DNA of 64,000 nt from Planctomycetota bacterium (GCA_039182125.1 JBCDCH010000012.1:1-64000); one strand, 5' to 3'; numbered from the stretch's first letter, positions 54,013 through 63,324 are shown. Program-made: numbers and translations. Notes: a model not told the origin generated them from the sequence alone.

Positions 54013-57000
54013 CACCGGCTTCCCCCGTCGAAGCGAATCCGCGGGTCCAGCGCCAGCAACAGCAGGTCGCTCACCAAGGTTCCGACGATGCCGAGCAGCG
54101 AAAGCAACATCAGCAGCGACCCCGCGAGGCTCGTGTCTTGGTTGAGCAGTGCGCCCAGCAACATCGGTCCGATCGTCGGCAGACTCAGCACGATCGCCAC
54201 GATCGCTCCGCCGCTAATCAACTGCGGAAACAGCACGCCGACCCGCGAGACGAAGGGGTTGATCGCGAGCCGCAGTGGGTACTTCCAGACGAGCTTGGTT
54301 GGCCGGACGCCCTTGGCGCGGGCGGTGGTGACGTACGGCTTCTTCAGCTCGTCGAGCATGTTGGCCCGCATGACACGGATCATCCCGCCGGTCCCGCCGA
54401 GGCCGAGCACGACGATCGGGATCCAGATGTGCTTGGCCAGGTCCCACACCTTCGCCGCATCCCACTCCGGCTGGGCGGCGTACTCCGCGCTGAACAAGCC
54501 ACTTGCCCCGACCAACGCCATCAGCACCAACGCCAGCAGGAACGGCGGCACGCACATGCCCAGAAAACTGACGATCGTGACGACGTAGTCGGTGATCGTG
54601 TACTGCCGGACCGCGCTGAACACGCCGACCGGGATCGCGATGAGCCACGTCATCAGGATGGTGCCGAGCGCGATGGCGACGGTGAGCAGCAACCGATCAC
54701 CGATCATGTCGTTCACCGGCCAACCCGTCTCCATGCTCCGGCCGAGGTCGCCCTGCAGCAGCCCCGCATCGGCAGCATCGAAACTCGTGAACCATGTCAG
54801 CCCTACCCAACGGCAGTACCGCTGCCACACCGGGTCATCCAAGTGGTGCAAGCCCCGGAGCTCTTCAATCTGACGCTGTGCGGTCGGGTCGCCGCTGGCC
54901 TCGAGTTGGGCCAGCTGCGTGACGAGGAAGTTGCCGGGAGGGAGCTGAATGATCGTGTAAATCACCACCGACAAGACCGCGAGCGTCGGCACCATGATGA
55001 GCAGTCTTTTGCCGATGAACGGATAACGGATCGCCGCGTAGAGCAAGCCGATCAGGCCGATGCCGACGAATCCGCGGAGGACCCAGGAGGTGTCGTCGGC
55101 ACTACCTGTCGGCGTCGATCCGGACGCGACGGCGACGTTGATTAGCGAGTCCCGCGCGGCGGCAATCGCGCCCGGGGTGTCGCGTCTCGACTCGAAGTAC
55201 CACGTCTCCAACCCGGCGTTGCCCGGTGTGCCGAGGTAGACGCTGTCCACCGCCACCCGCGGGACGTTTCGCAAGTCGACATCGACCACCGCCGGCTGAG
55301 GCGGGGCCGTCGCGATGTTGATTGTCCAGAGATTCTCCGCAGCGATGGCGGCGATCTTGTTGAAGTGTTCAACGCGGGCCGCCGGATCAGATTCGGCCAA
55401 TGCCTCGTCATAGAACCGCATTGCTTCACGGACCGGATGGCCGGTTGGCGGCTTGATGCCGACACCGTCCGCCTCACCGCGAAGCCCACCAGCCTCGTAC
55501 CACTGGCCCCAGCCAACCGCCCAAAAGCTTGCCGTCCCGACCGGTACGAAGTGCCGCGGACTCAGTAAAGGCCGAAAGTCGCTCTCGCCGGTCCAGGCCA
55601 TGAAGTCGCTGCTGCCTGCGTCCCGCCCCATCATGAAAAGTGCGCGGGCTCTTTCACGCGGGATCGCACGCACTCCGATCTTCGCCCAATCGTCCACGAC
55701 GAACTGCACCGGTCCGGGACCCGTGAACGAGGTGTAGTCGATGAAGAATGTGAGCGTTCGACCGTCCAGCTGCCGCCACCCGTCGCCATCGCGGCGAACG
55801 AAACCGAGTTCATCCAACAGCTTTGCGGCACGAATCGGGTCGTGATCGGTAGACGCATTGCGCAGTTCATCGACGTCGAACCCGGCATCGACCGGCGGAG
55901 CAATCTGAGCCGGCTGGGCCTGACCCGCATACTCGGCGTCGACGATCCGGTCCCGGTCGATGGCCAACGACAACGCCTGTCGAAACTTCGCCTCGCCCAG
56001 CAACGCTGCCTTCGCCGCCGAGGCCGGATCGTCTTTCGACACGGCCCGGTTCAGATTCGGGTTAAGCACCCAGGCCGACCCCGCCCCACTGACCCAGGAG
56101 TACACCTGAAAACCGCCGGCCTCACGCTGGGTCATCAAGTCGGTGATCGTGTCGAACCGCAGATGCCGGGCCTGCATGCTTACTCGTCCGTTGCTCGCTG
56201 CGAGTGCCAGTAGTCCTCCGGAACGAACGTCGAACTGCACCCGATCCACATACGGCAACTGCCGACCCTCCATGTCGACCGCGAAGTAAAACGGATTGCG
56301 CACGAACACATGCGGCGCTCCGGTACTTGGCGAGCGATAGATCCACGGCCAGAGCCGCGGGTGATCGGGGTTGTCCCATCGTTTGAGCGATTTGTAGGTC
56401 GTGGCGGGACTGGGCTGGCGGGTCCGCTGCTGGGCACCGGCGATGGCCGTTTCGTCGCCGAGTGTCGGGTGAAACTGTCGAAGGTAATGGGCTGGTGATC
56501 CGAACAGGTCGTAGGCAAAGATGCTCGCCAATCGCTGCGGGAACAAGCCGTTGGGCTTGGCGAACGTGATGCGCAGTCGATACTCGTCGAGAGCCTCCAA
56601 CGTCGCCGGCTCCCCGAGGTGCATCAGCCAGTCCGGCGGCTGGCCGATCACCGCCGGGTCGCCGACCTCGTGTTCCCACCAGTACATCGCGTCGGCCGTG
56701 GTGAACGGAGTCCCGTCCGACCAGCGGTGTCCGGGGCGCAGATGCAGGACGAAGGAGCGACCATCGTCGGAGACGTCCAACTTTCGGGCGAGGTGCGGAA
56801 CGAGCGGGTCACCGGTCGGGCTGAACCGCATCGGCGTCGCCATGGACAGGCGGTTGCCAATGATGCCGACATCGCCCTCGCCTGTGGCCAACCGCAGCAA
56901 CGTCCCGCCGTATTGGCCGATCCCATCCACGCCGCGCAACACCAATGGCGTCCGCGGCACGCGCTCCGTCAACGGTGGCAAGATCCCGTCGGACACCAAC

Positions 57001-57221
57001 GGTTCCAGAAGAGAGGGTTCCTTCTCGGACAATGCAATGTCCGCCTCCACCACCAACACCCCCGGCTCGATCGATTCGACCGCTGGCAGCGCGGCAACAC
57101 GCGCCCCAGACGAGCCCCATGCAAACAGAAACGAGAGCCCCCAGACCAACACCGCCACTCCGAGCACCGCCATGATCGGCGTAAGCATCAGTTTGAGCAG
57201 CGGCAAGACTCTGCGGAACAT
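54012..57221 (-). CDS. Substrate-binding protein fused to OppB-like permease
   Basis: A 1069-residue fusion. A membrane helix near the N-terminus (~13-36) is followed by an extracytoplasmic peptide/oligosaccharide-binding domain of the SBP_bac_5 type (~90-690): SATPMRFSPTGDPLVPHLARKLDVSDDGRSFVLHLRPGHRWSDGTPFTTADAMYWWE is its classic opening, and ALSLAIDRDRIVD follows. From ~695 an OppB-type permease begins, with KRLLIMVPTLAVLSVVIYTI, six helices and the EAA loop ANMLDELKKPYVTTARAKGVRPTKLVWKYPLR. It thus carries its own tethered binding protein, present once per complex, instead of a free one. The frame is continuous through the joint. It is the first gene of the minus operon after the shared LacI operator region. 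Confidence 0.9.
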   Translation of the reverse strand: MFRRVLPLLKLMLTPIMAVLGVAVLVWGLSFLFAWGSSGARVAALPAVESIEPGVLVVEADIALSEKEPSLLEPLVSDGILPPLTERVPRTPLVLRGVDGIGQYGGTLLRLATGEGDVGIIGNRLSMATPMRFSPTGDPLVPHLARKLDVSDDGRSFVLHLRPGHRWSDGTPFTTADAMYWWEHEVGDPAVIGQPPDWLMHLGEPATLEALDEYRLRITFAKPNGLFPQRLASIFAYDLFGSPAHYLRQFHPTLGDETAIAGAQQRTRQPSPATTYKSLKRWDNPDHPRLWPWIYRSPSTGAPHVFVRNPFYFAVDMEGRQLPYVDRVQFDVRSGGLLALAASNGRVSMQARHLRFDTITDLMTQREAGGFQVYSWVSGAGSAWVLNPNLNRAVSKDDPASAAKAALLGEAKFRQALSLAIDRDRIVDAEYAGQAQPAQIAPPVDAGFDVDELRNASTDHDPIRAAKLLDELGFVRRDGDGWRQLDGRTLTFFIDYTSFTGPGPVQFVVDDWAKIGVRAIPRERARALFMMGRDAGSSDFMAWTGESDFRPLLSPRHFVPVGTASFWAVGWGQWYEAGGLRGEADGVGIKPPTGHPVREAMRFYDEALAESDPAARVEHFNKIAAIAAENLWTINIATAPPQPAVVDVDLRNVPRVAVDSVYLGTPGNAGLETWYFESRRDTPGAIAAARDSLINVAVASGSTPTGSADDTSWVLRGFVGIGLIGLLYAAIRYPFIGKRLLIMVPTLAVLSVVIYTIIQLPPGNFLVTQLAQLEASGDPTAQRQIEELRGLHHLDDPVWQRYCRWVGLTWFTSFDAADAGLLQGDLGRSMETGWPVNDMIGDRLLLTVAIALGTILMTWLIAIPVGVFSAVRQYTITDYVVTIVSFLGMCVPPFLLALVLMALVGASGLFSAEYAAQPEWDAAKVWDLAKHIWIPIVVLGLGGTGGMIRVMRANMLDELKKPYVTTARAKGVRPTKLVWKYPLRLAINPFVSRVGVLFPQLISGGAIVAIVLSLPTIGPMLLGALLNQDTSLAGSLLMLLSLLGIVGTLVSDLLLLALDPRIRFDGGSR

Positions 57222-57310
57222 GAACGACCTCTAATCAAACCGGCCAACGTGTCGCCAGATCCTCCTCCGGCGCAACGACAACCTACCGCAGATCCGCCGC
57301 CTGTCGAGCT

Positions 57311-57344
57311 TTGTCATTGACAATAACGTTTTTTCATTTACATT
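57311..57344. promoter_or_regulatory. LacI operator palindrome with overlapping promoter (divergent)
   Basis: TTGTCATTGACAA (57311-57323) is a perfect 13-base palindrome centred on one base, TTGTCA-T-TGACAA. Its right half TTGACA doubles as a -35 box, with TACATT (57339-57344) 16 bases further as -10, reading towards the lyase gene. The site lies in the ~130-base gap between the divergent ABC/GH78/sulfatase operon and the lyase gene. The identical 13-mer recurs before the LacI gene at 58303. Odd-centred or even-centred palindromes of this size are typical LacI-family operators. Confidence 0.8.
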
Positions 57345-57350
57345 TGTCGG

Positions 57351-58289
57351 ATGGCCATTGCTCCGATGTGCATCGTCGCGATCCTTGCGGCGCAAAGCCT
57401 CGCCACACAGCCGACGACCGGCCCGGCGACCCGTCCCGACGAGGGATTTACGCCCATTCATCTCGACTTCGATGCCGACGCGTCATTGGAGTTGAATGCC
57501 GTCCAGGGCGGCGGTACGGCAAGGTACCACTTCTACGTTGAGGGCGGCCAGCGCTTCGACATGCCGGCGATGGGGCAGAGCGTCGAGCCACAACTCTCGA
57601 CCGAACAGGCCGTAAGCGGGAACACCTCGCTCAAGCTCACCACCCTCGGCAGCAACGGCAAGGATCGCGACCGTGTCGAACTACGGCTCAAACACGGCAA
57701 AGGTGACCCCAATCTTGGTCGCGAACCATTCCGCTTTGGCCAGGACCGCTGGTATGGCTTGAAGATCTTCATTGACCCCAACAGTGCGCCGGCTCGGCCG
57801 GGTGGCCGGTGGGTTCATGTGCATCAACTCTGGCAGCCTCACAACGTTGAAACGGCTAGGTTGGCCGGCTGGGGCATCCCACTGGCGGTGGGTTTCAAGC
57901 CCGTCGCCGCTGACGAGGCCGTGAAGTTCCAGCTCGCGGCCGTGGCAAAGAGCGACGGCCGGCGCGAGCAGTTCACCCTCGGCAACCTCGAGCCGGGCAG
58001 GTGGCACGAACTGACCTTCAACGTCATGCTCTCGCACAGCCAGGACGACATCGACGGCCACTTCCGCGTCTGGCTCGACGGGCAGCAAACCGTCGACGCC
58101 ACGGTCGACATCGGCAACGCCCCCGGCGTCGACGAGTCGATCGGTTTCGAGTCACTAGACGCGATGGATGTCCGCTTCGGCCTATACCGCAAGCAGCAGG
58201 CCGGCGACCAGACGCTCTACCTCGACGACGTCTGGTTCGATGACCACCCGCCACGACCCATGCCGACCAGCCGCCCGGCGACCGAGTGA
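57351..58289 (+). CDS. Exported polysaccharide lyase-like protein
   Basis: A 312-residue secreted protein; the signal peptide may start at 57351 or at the ATG 57366 (MCIVAILAAQSLA). The mature part is a jelly-roll of the heparin-lyase-I/PL20-like type: NTSLKLTTLGSNGKDRDRVELRL, FRFGQDRWYGLKIFID (the typical GQDxWYGxKIFIDP), HVHQLWQPHN and FGLYRKQQAGDQTLYLDDVWFD. Such lyases cut uronate-containing chains by beta-elimination. The family assignment is firm as a fold and tentative as an activity; the catalytic residues cannot be set without a structure alignment. It lies next to the operator and LacI gene and would supply oligomers for the transporter. Confidence 0.72.
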   Translation: MAIAPMCIVAILAAQSLATQPTTGPATRPDEGFTPIHLDFDADASLELNAVQGGGTARYHFYVEGGQRFDMPAMGQSVEPQLSTEQAVSGNTSLKLTTLGSNGKDRDRVELRLKHGKGDPNLGREPFRFGQDRWYGLKIFIDPNSAPARPGGRWVHVHQLWQPHNVETARLAGWGIPLAVGFKPVAADEAVKFQLAAVAKSDGRREQFTLGNLEPGRWHELTFNVMLSHSQDDIDGHFRVWLDGQQTVDATVDIGNAPGVDESIGFESLDAMDVRFGLYRKQQAGDQTLYLDDVWFDDHPPRPMPTSRPATE

Positions 58290-58302
58290 ATAGTTTTCAA
58301 TG

Positions 58303-58315
58303 TTGTCATTGACAA
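58303..58315. promoter_or_regulatory. LacI operator palindrome in front of the second LacI gene
   Basis: TTGTCATTGACAA, identical to the site at 57311. The right half TTGACA (58309-58314) can serve as -35 with TACGTT (58331-58336) 16 bases later, a weak -10. It ends ~44 bases before the LacI start codon. Strong evidence for autoregulation by the gene product at 58359. Confidence 0.8.
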
Positions 58316-58358
58316 TATTCGCGGTCGTGTTACGTTGACCCGAAGGAGGTCGCAACGC

Positions 58359-59348
58359 ATGTCCATCACAGAGGTCGCCAAAGTCGCCGGGGTATCGCAC
58401 GCCACGGTCTCCAACGTCATCAACAATCGACCGTCGGTGAGCCCGAAGACGGTCAAAGCGGTCCGGCAAGCAATGGCGCAGATTGGATACACGCCCCGCC
58501 CGGTTGAGAGCCGGCCCGGCCGTCGTCCACGCAGTGCCGACGGTGTGTTCACCGGTCGCGTCTCGATGGTTTGGCCGCGACGTGAGGGTTACAACAACCC
58601 CGTCGCCTTGGGCATCATGCAGGGCATCGGCACTGAACTCGACGCGCTCGGCCTGGACCTAACCGTCTCCTTCGCCGACGCGGAGAACGTGGGTCAGGTG
58701 GTCGATCGTGCCGACGGGCTTCTCGCGCTCGGCTTTCTGGAAAAGGGCATGATCGACTCGCTGCGTGGCAAGCCGATCGTGTGGATCGGGTCCCACGGTC
58801 CGTTGGACTGGGGCGACCGTGTCCGCTGTGACCACGGGCAGATTGCCCGGGAATCCGTCGCTTACCTCGTCGACCAAGGCTGCGATTCGGCGATCTACGT
58901 GAATCTTGACACACCCCACCCTGCCTTTCAGCAGCGTGGCGCTTCGTTCCGCCTCGAGTGCGAACGGCTAGGCGTCCCGGTCCAAGTCGTGCAGATCAAA
59001 GGCGGCGACCCAGCCACCGATGCAGTGAAACAGTTGAGCCGACTCAAGCCTACCAGTCGAGCCGGGATGTTCGTCGCTTGTGATCGGCACCTCGCTGCAC
59101 TGGATCGCGCCTGCCGGCTCACTGGGGTGACGACGTTGGCCGACCACCCGGCCATCGGCTGTGACAATGACACTTCCGCCCTGGCGGGTCTGATCCCGAC
59201 ACCGGCCACGTTCGATCTGCGGGCTGAACAACTCGGTCGTCTGGCCGTCCACCGACTCTCCGAGCGGATGCGCGGTAATGGCGGCGCCGGCCAAGTCACC
59301 ATCACACAATCGGCCCAGCTCATCGAGCCACCGACCCATTCCGCGTAG
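58359..59348 (+). CDS. LacI-family transcriptional regulator (rhamnoside locus)
   Basis: A 329-residue LacI-type repressor. SITEVAKVAGVSHATVSNVI (2-21) is the helix-turn-helix; the sensor domain starts near 65. The ATG at 58359 has AAGGAGGT eight bases upstream, a stronger start than the in-frame TTG at 58335. It sits between the lyase gene and the PEP-CTERM gene, and a TTGTCATTGACAA palindrome lies before it and in the divergent control region. It probably represses both arms of the rhamnoside locus until an oligosaccharide inducer binds. It is the first gene of the second LacI/PEP-CTERM/pseudopilin module. Confidence 0.92.
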   Translation: MSITEVAKVAGVSHATVSNVINNRPSVSPKTVKAVRQAMAQIGYTPRPVESRPGRRPRSADGVFTGRVSMVWPRREGYNNPVALGIMQGIGTELDALGLDLTVSFADAENVGQVVDRADGLLALGFLEKGMIDSLRGKPIVWIGSHGPLDWGDRVRCDHGQIARESVAYLVDQGCDSAIYVNLDTPHPAFQQRGASFRLECERLGVPVQVVQIKGGDPATDAVKQLSRLKPTSRAGMFVACDRHLAALDRACRLTGVTTLADHPAIGCDNDTSALAGLIPTPATFDLRAEQLGRLAVHRLSERMRGNGGAGQVTITQSAQLIEPPTHSA

Positions 59349-59419
59349 TGATTCGCGAATAACGAGGAACACATTCATCCCGCCGATCCCGGTCGGCCCC
59401 ACCTTTCCGAGGAGAAAAC

Positions 59420-60250
59420 ATGAGGAAACAAACCATCATCACCGGCGCAGCAGTCGTCGCCGCCAGCCTCTGCGTCAGTGCTACCGACGCGGCGACCGTG
59501 ACCGGCGACACCTACGTCGAGATCGGCGACCTGTTCAACGCCAATGCGCCGACACAGACCCGTAACACGCAGCCATTCATCAGCGTGATCGATGATGATT
59601 CGACTCCGAACAACGCCACCGGCACCCTCGACCGTGTCGGCGTGTTGTACTTCGATCTAACGAGTGAGAGCGGCACCGGTGTCAGCAGCGGGTCGAGCCT
59701 CTCACTCACGCTCATCGAAGATGCCACCGGAGGTGCGTCTGTCGACAACCCGCTGACGCTGAGTCTCTGGGGCGTTGCCGACGGCGCGGCCGAAGACAAC
59801 TTCACGAACAGTGGCTACGCGGTAACCAACACCAATGCGCTCCTGAACGCCATCGACGCCGGTGGCAACCGCGTCCGTGAGAGCAACACATTCGACCTTG
59901 ATCCCGGTGCGGGAACCTCGTTCCGCGAGCTGGCGTCGATCGAGTTCACCAGTTTGGCCGGACTGACCGACGGTTCGACCATCACCTTTGCCAGCGCGGA
60001 TCTCGACACGTTTGTCTCGAGCGTGACAAATGGGACGGATACCGATCTGGCCTTCCTGCTGACACTCAACAGTGGCACTTCGGCCAACGGAAACGGAAAC
60101 GGTCTGTCAAACAACCAGCTCCGCTTCGACTCGCTCGAAACCGCCGGGGGAACCCCCGCCACGCTTGCAGTGGTTGTTCCCGAACCTGCCAGTGCGCTGA
60201 CCGTGCTCGGCGGGCTCAGCTTGCTTGGCATGCGTCGACGCCGGGCCTGA
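59420..60250 (+). CDS. PEP-CTERM exported protein (second module)
   Basis: A 276-residue secreted protein with a signal peptide (MRKQTIITGAAVVAASLCVSATDA) and a C-terminal PEP-CTERM tail (VVPEPASALTVLGG, hydrophobic stretch, then MRRRRA). The mature part (GDTYVEIGDLF, LDRVGVLYFDLTSESGTGVSSGSSLSLTLI) is Thr/Ser/Asp-rich and resembles the beta-sandwich domain of DNRLRE-like surface proteins. There is an AGGAG ribosome site at 59408-59413. It matches the position of the LamG PEP-CTERM protein in module 1, although the mature domain is different. It probably anchors at the surface via exosortase and helps hold or display the target glycan. Confidence 0.85.
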   Translation: MRKQTIITGAAVVAASLCVSATDAATVTGDTYVEIGDLFNANAPTQTRNTQPFISVIDDDSTPNNATGTLDRVGVLYFDLTSESGTGVSSGSSLSLTLIEDATGGASVDNPLTLSLWGVADGAAEDNFTNSGYAVTNTNALLNAIDAGGNRVRESNTFDLDPGAGTSFRELASIEFTSLAGLTDGSTITFASADLDTFVSSVTNGTDTDLAFLLTLNSGTSANGNGNGLSNNQLRFDSLETAGGTPATLAVVVPEPASALTVLGGLSLLGMRRRRA

Positions 60251-60268
60251 TTCAATGACTTTGTCCCG

Positions 60269-60294
60269 TGGCCGGGGCCTGACCGTCCCGGCCA
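60269..60294 (+). promoter_or_regulatory. Intercistronic hairpin in the second module
   Basis: TGGCCGGG (60269-60276) pairs perfectly with CCCGGCCA (60287-60294) around a 10-base loop. It lies between the PEP-CTERM and pseudopilin genes, the same location as the hairpin at 6214-6251 in module 1. There is no T run. It may protect the PEP-CTERM transcript from 3' decay, letting it accumulate above the downstream genes. Confidence 0.5.
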
Positions 60295-60333
60295 TGTCTT
60301 GCGCCCAAACACACCCCGATGAGAAGGACGCCC

Positions 60334-61221
60334 ATGTTTGCTCGAAAAGTACGCCCCGACGCCGGCTTCACGCTGGTGGAGCTTCTGGTCGTCATCGCGA
60401 TCATCTCGGTGCTGATCGCCATCTTGTTGCCGAGTTTGGCCAGGGCCCGTGCTTCGGCCCAGTCGGTCGCGTGTCTGAGCAGTCTTCGGCAGATCGGCTT
60501 CGCCGGGCTGATGTACGCGAACGACAACAACGGGACCGTGCGTGGCTGGGGATTGGTCTCCGCCGCTGATCAGGCCGCCGGCGTGGGTCCACAGAACAAT
60601 CGCTGGTGGTTCGGCCTCTCGCCCTACCTGTGGGACGCGCCGACCGATCTCACCACCGCCGGCAATCGAATCGTCGAGAGCCGGTGGATGTCGGAGTCGA
60701 TGCAGAAACTCAACTGCCCGGCGACCGACAACGGAGATGGCTTCGGCCTGCTCGCGGCCGATGAGGACAACCCCGGCACGTTCGAGAAGGTGGCCGGCGT
60801 GACCTACGCGGTTAACGACGTCTTCAGCAAGTATGACGATGCCGCGAATCGCCCCAGCCCGACGGTTCGCATCGTCAATGTCAAAGACTCGACCGACACG
60901 ATCTACATGACCGACGGCTACGCCGTGCTGCGACCAAGCAACTTCAGCCCGCCCAACTGGGACCTTCCCGCCGCAAACTGGGCGGGGCGTGAACCCCTTG
61001 AGTATGCCCCCGGCATGTACAACGGCTTCGATGCGCAAGGCAATCCGAGCTACCCCGGTCCAAGCGCCGCCGCCGACTTCATGTACTTCCCCCACCCGGG
61101 GGTCCGGACCAACAGCGCGTTTCTCGATGGCCACGCTGAAACGCTCGACGCCACGATCGGCAACGGCATTCGCCGCACACAGCTCGACCCGTGGAACGGT
61201 GCCGCGAACGACGAAGACTAA
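60334..61221 (+). CDS. Pseudopilin-like protein with prepilin N-terminus (second module)
   Basis: A 295-residue DUF1559-type protein. [14 protein letters not shown] (~10-23) is the prepilin peptidase site and start of the membrane helix, with Glu at +5. [12 protein letters not shown]-like and MYANDNNG segments follow, and the C-terminal [11 protein letters not shown] carries the DGH motif characteristic of the family (replaced by DGS in the first module's protein). The ATG at 60334 has AAGGA upstream; an ATG at 60319 is the alternative. It directly precedes the GH78 gene by three bases, so both are probably translated together. Confidence 0.9.
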   Translation: MFARKVRPDAGFTLVELLVVIAIISVLIAILLPSLARARASAQSVACLSSLRQIGFAGLMYANDNNGTVRGWGLVSAADQAAGVGPQNNRWWFGLSPYLWDAPTDLTTAGNRIVESRWMSESMQKLNCPATDNGDGFGLLAADEDNPGTFEKVAGVTYAVNDVFSKYDDAANRPSPTVRIVNVKDSTDTIYMTDGYAVLRPSNFSPPNWDLPAANWAGREPLEYAPGMYNGFDAQGNPSYPGPSAAADFMYFPHPGVRTNSAFLDGHAETLDATIGNGIRRTQLDPWNGAANDED

Positions 61222-61224
61222 CTC

Positions 61225-63324
61225 GTGACGCCGGTCTGGGGCCATGACGACATCGGGCGCGTTCGGCTTTTCCGCCGACATGTCAAACTCAAAACACCGG
61301 GCCAATTCCGACTTTTCGCAGAGGGTGTCTACCACGTCTGGCTCAACGGCGAGTTTCTCGGCCGCGGGCCGGTGCCACATCATCCGGACGAGTTGTTGTA
61401 TGACACGTACGACCTGCCGGCCGGTGACCATGTCGTCACTGTCCTTGTGTATGTGCCGGGCGTATCGACGCTGAGCTACGTGCCAACAGGTCGGCCGGGG
61501 TTGTGGTCGGAGATACTCGTCGACGGCGAAGCCACGCCGGGAACGTGGAAAACGACTGGACGAACCGGCTATGGGTCTGACGTTCCCCGCCGCACGTTGC
61601 TGCTCGGCCATGTCGAACACTTGGACCTTGCGGCTCACCCGGTCGGCTGGGAAGAACCGACCTTCAACGACACGACTTGGTCGACTGCGGAACCAATCGA
61701 ACCGCCGCCGTATCTCAGGCCCCCCGAGTCGCGACCGGTGCCGATGCTGCGACACGAGTCGGTGTGGGCCAATCACATCGGCACGTTCGCATTGACCAAG
61801 CCGCCTCTCCCGCTCGCACCCGGCTCGGGTACCATCGACAAAGCAGGCGTCGATGGTACCGCCGCCTATGGCAACGACTTGATGGACGCTGGCTGGACAC
61901 CGACCGAATCGACCGACGGCAACGTCGCGTTGGTCTACGACCTCGGTGCCGAGCACGTTGGCGAACCATTGCTGGAGCTGACCAGTGCCAGCCCAGGCAC
62001 CATCGACTTCGGCTTCGCCGAACTGCTCGACGACCACGGCCGGCCCGCGTTGATGATGAAAGGCGGAAGCTACGCCAATCGCATCGAAACTCCCGGCGGC
62101 AACGTGAACTTCGCCGGCATTGGCTACTCCGGCATACGGTATCTCGCGGTGATGCTCCGCGAGTTCGACGGACCGGTCGACGTGCGCCGCGTGGGTGTTC
62201 GCGCGTCGACGCTGGCACTGCGCTTCTCGACGCCGCCGCGGTCGGGGCATGCCGATCTGGACTGCGTCGTTGAGCTTTGTGCTCGGACGGTTCGTGTGGG
62301 CGTGCAGGAGAGCTTGATCGACTGCCCAACGCGTGAACAAGCGATGTATCTCGGCGATGGCCACTTGATCGCGCGCTGGTTGCTACGTCTGACCGGGGAC
62401 GCGTCGCACTGGAAACGCCTGGTTCGTGCCCAGTTCCATCGCCCCGCCGCCAACGGTCTGATCCGCACCGTCGTGTTCTCGGCCGCGCCGGTGATGCTGC
62501 TCGACTACAACCTGCTCGGCATTATCGGCACACGCGACTACCTCGCCCACACCGGCGACCTCAATACTGTCCGCACTTTGCTGCCGACGGCATGCGACGT
62601 CTATGGCTGGTTTGAAAGACAGCTGGATAACGACGGCCTGCTGCGCGTGGACTTGTCGAGCTTCGACCGTGGACAAGTCCGCGAGGAAACCTACGACCCG
62701 GCGCTGCCCGATGGCGAGGCCCACCGCAATCTGTTCATCGATCACGCCGGCATGGGCTGGCACAATGTGGGCGAACCCGGCATCGACCGCACGGGCACCA
62801 ATACCGCGATCAACGCGTTGCTCTCGATGGCCGAGTGTGCGCTGGCGGACATGGGTGAGGAATCGACACTACGGCGGCGGTCCGAACGTCGACGGTCGAC
62901 GGCACGGGCGGCGTTCTACGACGGGATACTGTTCCGTGACGGAGCGGGCTCCGATCAGATCAGTCAGCAGACTAATGTCTGGGCCACGCTGGCCGGGTGG
63001 ATGACACCGACCGAAGCGGCAACCGCGCTTGAGCCGCTGTTTGCCGATCCGAGCGAGAAGGTGGCGCGGTGCGGGCCATACTTCTGGGCGTATGCGATCC
63101 TCGCCCTGCGCTACGCCGGTCTCGAATCTCTCGCGCGACGGGAGGTGGTTCGTCTCTGGCAACCGATGCTCGACGCCGACGCAACCACGTTGTGGGAGAC
63201 CTTCAACGGCGACGCCTACGACTCGCGCTGCCACCCGTGGAGTGCCGCCCCGCTCGACTTGGTCTATTCGCCAAACTCCCACGCCTTGACCAAGACGCCA
63301 TCGGGATCGAGCAGCCGAACGTAG
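61225..63324 (+). CDS. GH78-like rhamnosidase, truncated C-terminus
   Basis: A 699-residue GH78-related protein starting at a GTG three bases after the pseudopilin stop. N-terminal beta domains include VKLKTPGQFRLFAEGVYHVWLNGEFLGRGP. The catalytic-barrel signature VQESLIDCPTREQAMYLGDGHL (~354-375) corresponds to the DCPxRE motif of rhamnosidases. The barrel is complete up to SRCHPWSAAPLDLVYS, where relatives continue with a C-terminal beta domain; here the frame instead runs into the opposite-strand sulfatase gene for about 60 bases and ends. No signal peptide is visible. Loss of the last domain could mean it is decaying, or that the domain is dispensable. Confidence 0.8.
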   Translation: MTPVWGHDDIGRVRLFRRHVKLKTPGQFRLFAEGVYHVWLNGEFLGRGPVPHHPDELLYDTYDLPAGDHVVTVLVYVPGVSTLSYVPTGRPGLWSEILVDGEATPGTWKTTGRTGYGSDVPRRTLLLGHVEHLDLAAHPVGWEEPTFNDTTWSTAEPIEPPPYLRPPESRPVPMLRHESVWANHIGTFALTKPPLPLAPGSGTIDKAGVDGTAAYGNDLMDAGWTPTESTDGNVALVYDLGAEHVGEPLLELTSASPGTIDFGFAELLDDHGRPALMMKGGSYANRIETPGGNVNFAGIGYSGIRYLAVMLREFDGPVDVRRVGVRASTLALRFSTPPRSGHADLDCVVELCARTVRVGVQESLIDCPTREQAMYLGDGHLIARWLLRLTGDASHWKRLVRAQFHRPAANGLIRTVVFSAAPVMLLDYNLLGIIGTRDYLAHTGDLNTVRTLLPTACDVYGWFERQLDNDGLLRVDLSSFDRGQVREETYDPALPDGEAHRNLFIDHAGMGWHNVGEPGIDRTGTNTAINALLSMAECALADMGEESTLRRRSERRRSTARAAFYDGILFRDGAGSDQISQQTNVWATLAGWMTPTEAATALEPLFADPSEKVARCGPYFWAYAILALRYAGLESLARREVVRLWQPMLDADATTLWETFNGDAYDSRCHPWSAAPLDLVYSPNSHALTKTPSGSSSRT

